DNA of 9,168 bases. Source: Pseudomonadota bacterium (GTDB lineage: Bacteria > SAR324 > XYD2-FULL-50-16 > JAHJRI01). The DNA lies in assembly GCA_022360105.1 (NCBI GenBank), contig JAKSDL010000345.1:1-9168 (forward strand). Reading direction: 5' to 3'. The notes beneath the pieces were generated by a model, which was not told the DNA's origin, searched no databases, and worked only from the letters and a program-made list of their open reading frames with translations. This document shows positions 6,614-9,168 of this stretch, in pieces (the stretch's first letter is position 1; the number at the start of each line of letters is the position of its first letter). The position numbers and the translations under genes were made by a program.

Positions 6614-8539
6614 ATGGAAAATAAGTTGAAATATATCTTAAAGAAAAACTTGCTAACAATTTTTATTTCATTGATCGGATTATTGTTAGCAACGACGGGC
6701 TATGCGGCTGACCGGATTGATCTAAGCAAAAGATCGACTGCTGGAAAAAGCATAGCTACACAAAGTGCAGAATCCGCATTGGGGTTATCGAGAAACGAAA
6801 GCTTGAGGCTTTTGAGGCAGAGAACAGACCTCAGCGGCATCACTCACGCTCGTTATCGTCAGTTGTTTAATGGCATTCCGGTTTGGGGAGAGCAAATTAT
6901 TATCAGCAGGGATGCCAAAGGTAACGTGATGAAGTACCGAGGTATTCTGGTCGAAAATATTGACAGTGATGTACAATCTGTCGGTTTGATGTCTAGCTAC
7001 GATACCAAGGCTGCCCTGGATAAAATGAAACAGGCCCTCGTGAAAAAGAATTCCAAAGTGACCTGGATATTTGAAAATGAAACCTCGGAAGTGGTGATCT
7101 TTGTCGATGCCAACTCCATAGCTCATGTGGCGTATGCCGTTTCCTTTTTTGCTGATGATATAAAAGGTGGCGCTCCAACACGCCCCACTTACATTTTTGA
7201 TGTGGAAACAGGCAAAATGCTGCTTACTTATGAAGGCTTGACTCATGCGCAAGGAACCGGTCCCGGGGGAAACGAGAAGATCGGAGAATATGAATATGGA
7301 ACCGACTATACAGGATTTCAGGTCTCCCAGAGTGGCAGTACCTGCACAATGAACGTTTCTGATGTGAAGACGGTTGACTTGAACCATGGAACCAGCGGGT
7401 CAACAGCATATTCCTACACTTGCCCCAGGAATACACGCAAGTTCATCAACGGAGCTTACTCTCCGTTGAACGATGCCCAGTATTTCGGCAAGGTAGTGTT
7501 TGATATGTTTAACAACTGGTATGGTGTACCACCACTCACTTTCCAGCTAACCATGCGCGTTCATTATTCAACCAACTATGAAAATGCTTTCTGGAACGGT
7601 TCATCAATGACTTTTGGTGACGGATATACCAGGTTCTATCCATTGGTATCACTTGATGTATCAGCGCATGAAGTTGCCCATGGATTCACCGAGCAAAACT
7701 CTGATCTGATCTATTCAAATCAGTCCGGCGGGATCAACGAATCATTTTCCGACATGGCCGGAGAAGCTGCTGAGTTCTTTATGCGCGGTTCCAACGACTT
7801 CCTGATCGGATACGACATCACAAAGGGTTCAGGTGCCTTGAGATATATGGAGGATCCACCACTGGATGGCAAGTCGATTGGAAGTGCTAACGATTATACA
7901 CCCGGTATGGATGTTCACTACAGCAGCGGCGTCTTCAACAAAGCGTTTTGGGTACTCGCCAAGACATCGGGTTGGGGAACAAGAAAAGCGTTTGATATTT
8001 TCGTGAAAGCCAACCAGGATTATTGGACACCTAGTACAGATTTTGTACAAGGTGCCGAAGGTGCACGTGATGCGGCAAATGCCCTGGGATACAATGTAAA
8101 TGATGTTGTCAACGCATTTGCAGCGGTTGATATCAGTATATCCTCCGGACAAGGCCCGACAGCAAATTATAGCTATGCTGTTAACGATAAAACCGTGACC
8201 TTCACTGATACCAGTACCAACAATACCGGTACCAACGTATCATGGGAATGGAATTTTGGTGACGGCGCTACATCCACCACTCAAAACCCTGTTCATACCT
8301 ATGCAAATTACGGTGACTACAACGTGACTCTCAAGGTGACAGATAATGCAGGATTATGGCATCAAACTGCAAAACCGGTTGATGTAAATGAGCCCAAGTC
8401 CGGTTGCGGTATCGATCCTGATTATCAGGAAAAATCGACCTTGGCGGCCCTGGGTTCCATTGATCGTGTAGTTTGGCCCCTGGCATTTGCCATCCTGACA
8501 CTAATTGTTATGGGATTTGTAAGAAGAAGAAAGTCTTAA
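6614..8539 (+). CDS. Secreted M4 metalloprotease (pseudolysin/vibriolysin type) with PKD domain and C-terminal sorting-like tail
   Basis: This is a 641-residue zinc endopeptidase that should be exported and cleave proteins outside the cytoplasm. A signal peptide is clear: basic KYILKKN, a hydrophobic core, and GYAAD with cleavage near residue 31 or 32. The propeptide spans about 45-215, with an FTP-type segment containing RYRQLFNGIPVWGEQ, then a PepSY-like part. The catalytic domain has HEVAH at 352-356 (zinc His352 and His356, general base Glu353) and the third zinc ligand Glu376 in GINESFSD, the same 24-residue spacing as in thermolysin. DVHYSSGVFNKAF supplies Asp433 and His435, equivalent to the pseudolysin pair, and GWGTRKAF with DYWTP continue that subfamily pattern. 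A PKD domain lies at about 514-595, with WEWNFGDG and HTYANYGDYNVTLKVTD. The tail has Cys598 in SGCGIDPD, a hydrophobic helix at about 614-636 and final RRRKS, the three-part layout of CTERM-type surface sorting signals. The exact CTERM class is uncertain. All catalytic residues are intact. Confidence 0.95.
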   Translation: MENKLKYILKKNLLTIFISLIGLLLATTGYAADRIDLSKRSTAGKSIATQSAESALGLSRNESLRLLRQRTDLSGITHARYRQLFNGIPVWGEQIIISRDAKGNVMKYRGILVENIDSDVQSVGLMSSYDTKAALDKMKQALVKKNSKVTWIFENETSEVVIFVDANSIAHVAYAVSFFADDIKGGAPTRPTYIFDVETGKMLLTYEGLTHAQGTGPGGNEKIGEYEYGTDYTGFQVSQSGSTCTMNVSDVKTVDLNHGTSGSTAYSYTCPRNTRKFINGAYSPLNDAQYFGKVVFDMFNNWYGVPPLTFQLTMRVHYSTNYENAFWNGSSMTFGDGYTRFYPLVSLDVSAHEVAHGFTEQNSDLIYSNQSGGINESFSDMAGEAAEFFMRGSNDFLIGYDITKGSGALRYMEDPPLDGKSIGSANDYTPGMDVHYSSGVFNKAFWVLAKTSGWGTRKAFDIFVKANQDYWTPSTDFVQGAEGARDAANALGYNVNDVVNAFAAVDISISSGQGPTANYSYAVNDKTVTFTDTSTNNTGTNVSWEWNFGDGATSTTQNPVHTYANYGDYNVTLKVTDNAGLWHQTAKPVDVNEPKSGCGIDPDYQEKSTLAALGSIDRVVWPLAFAILTLIVMGFVRRRKS

Positions 8540-8594
8540 TAGGAGGATCACACGTTACCGAGTGTAACAAATGAAGCTGATTAGTATGCCCCAA

Positions 8595-8696
8595 GTCATT
8601 CCGACCGATGGTGCGAGCCTCGCATTTCATGACCCGGAATCTAAAAAGGCGTTAGTGGCAAGCCGGTTTTAGATTCCGGATCAAGTCCGGTATGAC
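8595..8696. repeat. Palindromic GTCATTCCG element (REP/MITE-like)
   Basis: The outer ends GTCATTCCG (8595-8603) and CGGTATGAC (8688-8696) are inverted with one mismatch. Inside, CCGGAATCTAAAA (8634-8646) and TTTTAGATTCCGG (8667-8679) are perfect 13-base complements with a 20-base loop. GTCATTCCGG-type palindromes are recurrent intergenic repeats in many proteobacterial genomes. The element is about 100 bp and has no coding capacity. Confidence 0.6.
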
Positions 8697-8770
8697 ACAA
8701 GGTCTTGATAATCGCTTCATTAGAGAGATTATTCTGTAAAAAAACAGGATAGCAACTATCACCAATTCAT

Positions 8771-8807
8771 AAAGCCCTGTTGGTTCTGAAAAAACCAACA
8801 GAGCTTT
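8771..8807 (+). terminator. Strong hairpin, likely terminator downstream of the protease
   Basis: AAAGC plus CTGTTGGTT (8771-8785) pairs with AACCAACAG plus GCTTT (8793-8807), interrupted by one C/A mismatch, with a 7-base loop CTGAAAA. The stem is 14 pairs and ends in a short T run (GCTTTGGATTT). The T tract is weak, so it may be a decayed or bidirectional terminator. It lies about 230 bases past the protease stop, beyond the palindromic element. Confidence 0.45.
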
Positions 8808-8953
8808 GGATTTGGCAAGTGACCTTAAAATGTTATATTTAGTTGTATCTTTCAGAAATCAAATTGTTTTCTGAAAATGTTTAATACAGCCGGCAAAGCT
8901 GGCACCTGCCGAAAATCTTAAATCTGAGTCCGCTCCAAAAAGTGTTTTTATTA

Positions 8954-8973
8954 GTCATTCCGGGCTTGACTCC
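8954..8973. repeat. Partial second copy of the GTCATTCCG element end
   Basis: GTCATTCCGGGCTTGACTCC matches the reverse complement of the right end of the element at 8595-8696 (GTCATACCGGACTTGATCC) with two substitutions and one inserted base. No matching opposite end is seen nearby, so it looks like a truncated copy. Confidence 0.5.
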
Positions 8974-8995
8974 ATAAGCGCTAAATTGATCCATA

Positions 8996-9134
8996 TTCCC
9001 CTTTCAGGGGAACTCATAAAAGCCCCGGGTGTTAACCCGGGGTAAGAATTAAAAATTCGATTTGCACTCTGAAGGAGTGCTTCATCGAGATGATGATTTT
9101 CAAACCTTGGTTTTGAAATGCTCCTTCAGAGCAT
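8996..9134. repeat. Cluster of four hairpins, REP-array-like
   Basis: Four tight hairpins occur in 139 bases: TTCCCC/GGGGAA (8996-9012, loop TTTCA), CCCCGGGT/ACCCGGGG (9023-9042, loop GTTA), GCACTC/GAGTGC (9064-9080, loop TGAAG) and ATGCTC/GAGCAT (9118-9134, loop CTTCA). The third and fourth also pair with each other over 11 bases, CTCTGAAGGAG (9067-9077) with CTCCTTCAGAG (9121-9131). Between them TTCAAACC and GGTTTTGAA pair with one bulge. Related CTGAAGG and CCCGGG hairpin strings accompany REP-associated tyrosine transposases in various bacteria, but no transposase is in the window. Confidence 0.55.
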
Positions 9135-9168
9135 AAAAACTGTAGAACCTGTCAACATAGGGTTTCGC

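Larger units (their letters stand above)
8540..9168. other. 629-bp gene-free, repeat-rich end of the window
   Basis: No convincing gene is present on either strand. The segment is unusually dense in inverted repeats: GTTAC/GTAAC at 8554-8568, the palindromic element at 8595-8696, the terminator-like hairpin at 8771-8807, TTTCAGAAA/TTTCTGAAA (8850-8858 and 8868-8876), a GCCGGC/GCTGGC stem near 8890-8905, and a hairpin cluster from 8996 to 9134. An AGGAGG at 8541-8546 directly follows the protease stop but has no usable start codon behind it. Confidence 0.6.

Noticed and set aside
6785..8152. Several minus-strand frames under the protease
   Set aside because: All are antisense to the M4 protease coding sequence, which has intact catalytic motifs.
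8571..8672. 33-codon plus-strand frame after the protease
   Set aside because: The AGGAGG site is 24 bases away, too far for normal initiation, and the frame runs into the palindromic repeat.
8540..9168. CRISPR array or tRNA gene in the repeat-rich end
   Set aside because: The repeats are inverted, differ in sequence and lack regular spacers; no cloverleaf with a T-loop GTTCRA and CCA-like end is visible.

Overview
The window carries four protein-coding genes: one partial gene on the minus strand and three complete genes on the plus strand. Long non-coding gaps rich in inverted repeats separate them. Composition is moderate to AT-leaning, and the Shine-Dalgarno sites are bacterial. A large multi-CheW protein, a kinase with an HNIGN-type H-box, a pseudolysin-type protease with a PKD domain and a sorting-signal-like tail, and GTCATTCCGG palindromes together suggest a chromosomal segment of a Gram-negative, probably deltaproteobacterial (Desulfobacterota) organism. 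That placement is an inference from gene style, since no marker gene is present.

Layout. From 1 to 2573 on the minus strand lies a gene for a protein with three consecutive CheW-like domains and a very long Glu/Asp-rich tail; it runs off the left edge. A 520-base divergent gap follows, with several small dyads. From 3094 to 4578 on the plus strand is a membrane sensor histidine kinase with six predicted transmembrane helices, a coiled coil and a GHKL ATPase. A 370-base gap holds two palindromes that share TTGGTAAG. From 4949 to 6046 is a protein I assign to the GRAS family, known mainly as plant transcriptional regulators but with bacterial members that look like methyltransferases; this is the most unusual gene in the window. 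A 567-base gap, partly extremely AT-rich and with a possibly structured leader, leads to a secreted M4 (thermolysin/pseudolysin-type) metalloprotease at 6614-8539. The last 629 bases hold no convincing gene, but contain a terminator-like hairpin, a palindromic repeat with a second partial copy, and a cluster of four strong hairpins resembling REP-type arrays.

How the genes might work together. The CheW protein and the kinase are divergent and both belong to signal-transduction families, but no receiver, CheA or methyl-accepting protein is visible, so a shared pathway is not shown. Each plus-strand gene has its own long upstream gap and its own ribosome binding site, so they look like separate transcription units and not an operon. 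The clearest leads are the bacterial GRAS protein and the regulatory-looking DNA upstream of it and of the protease.
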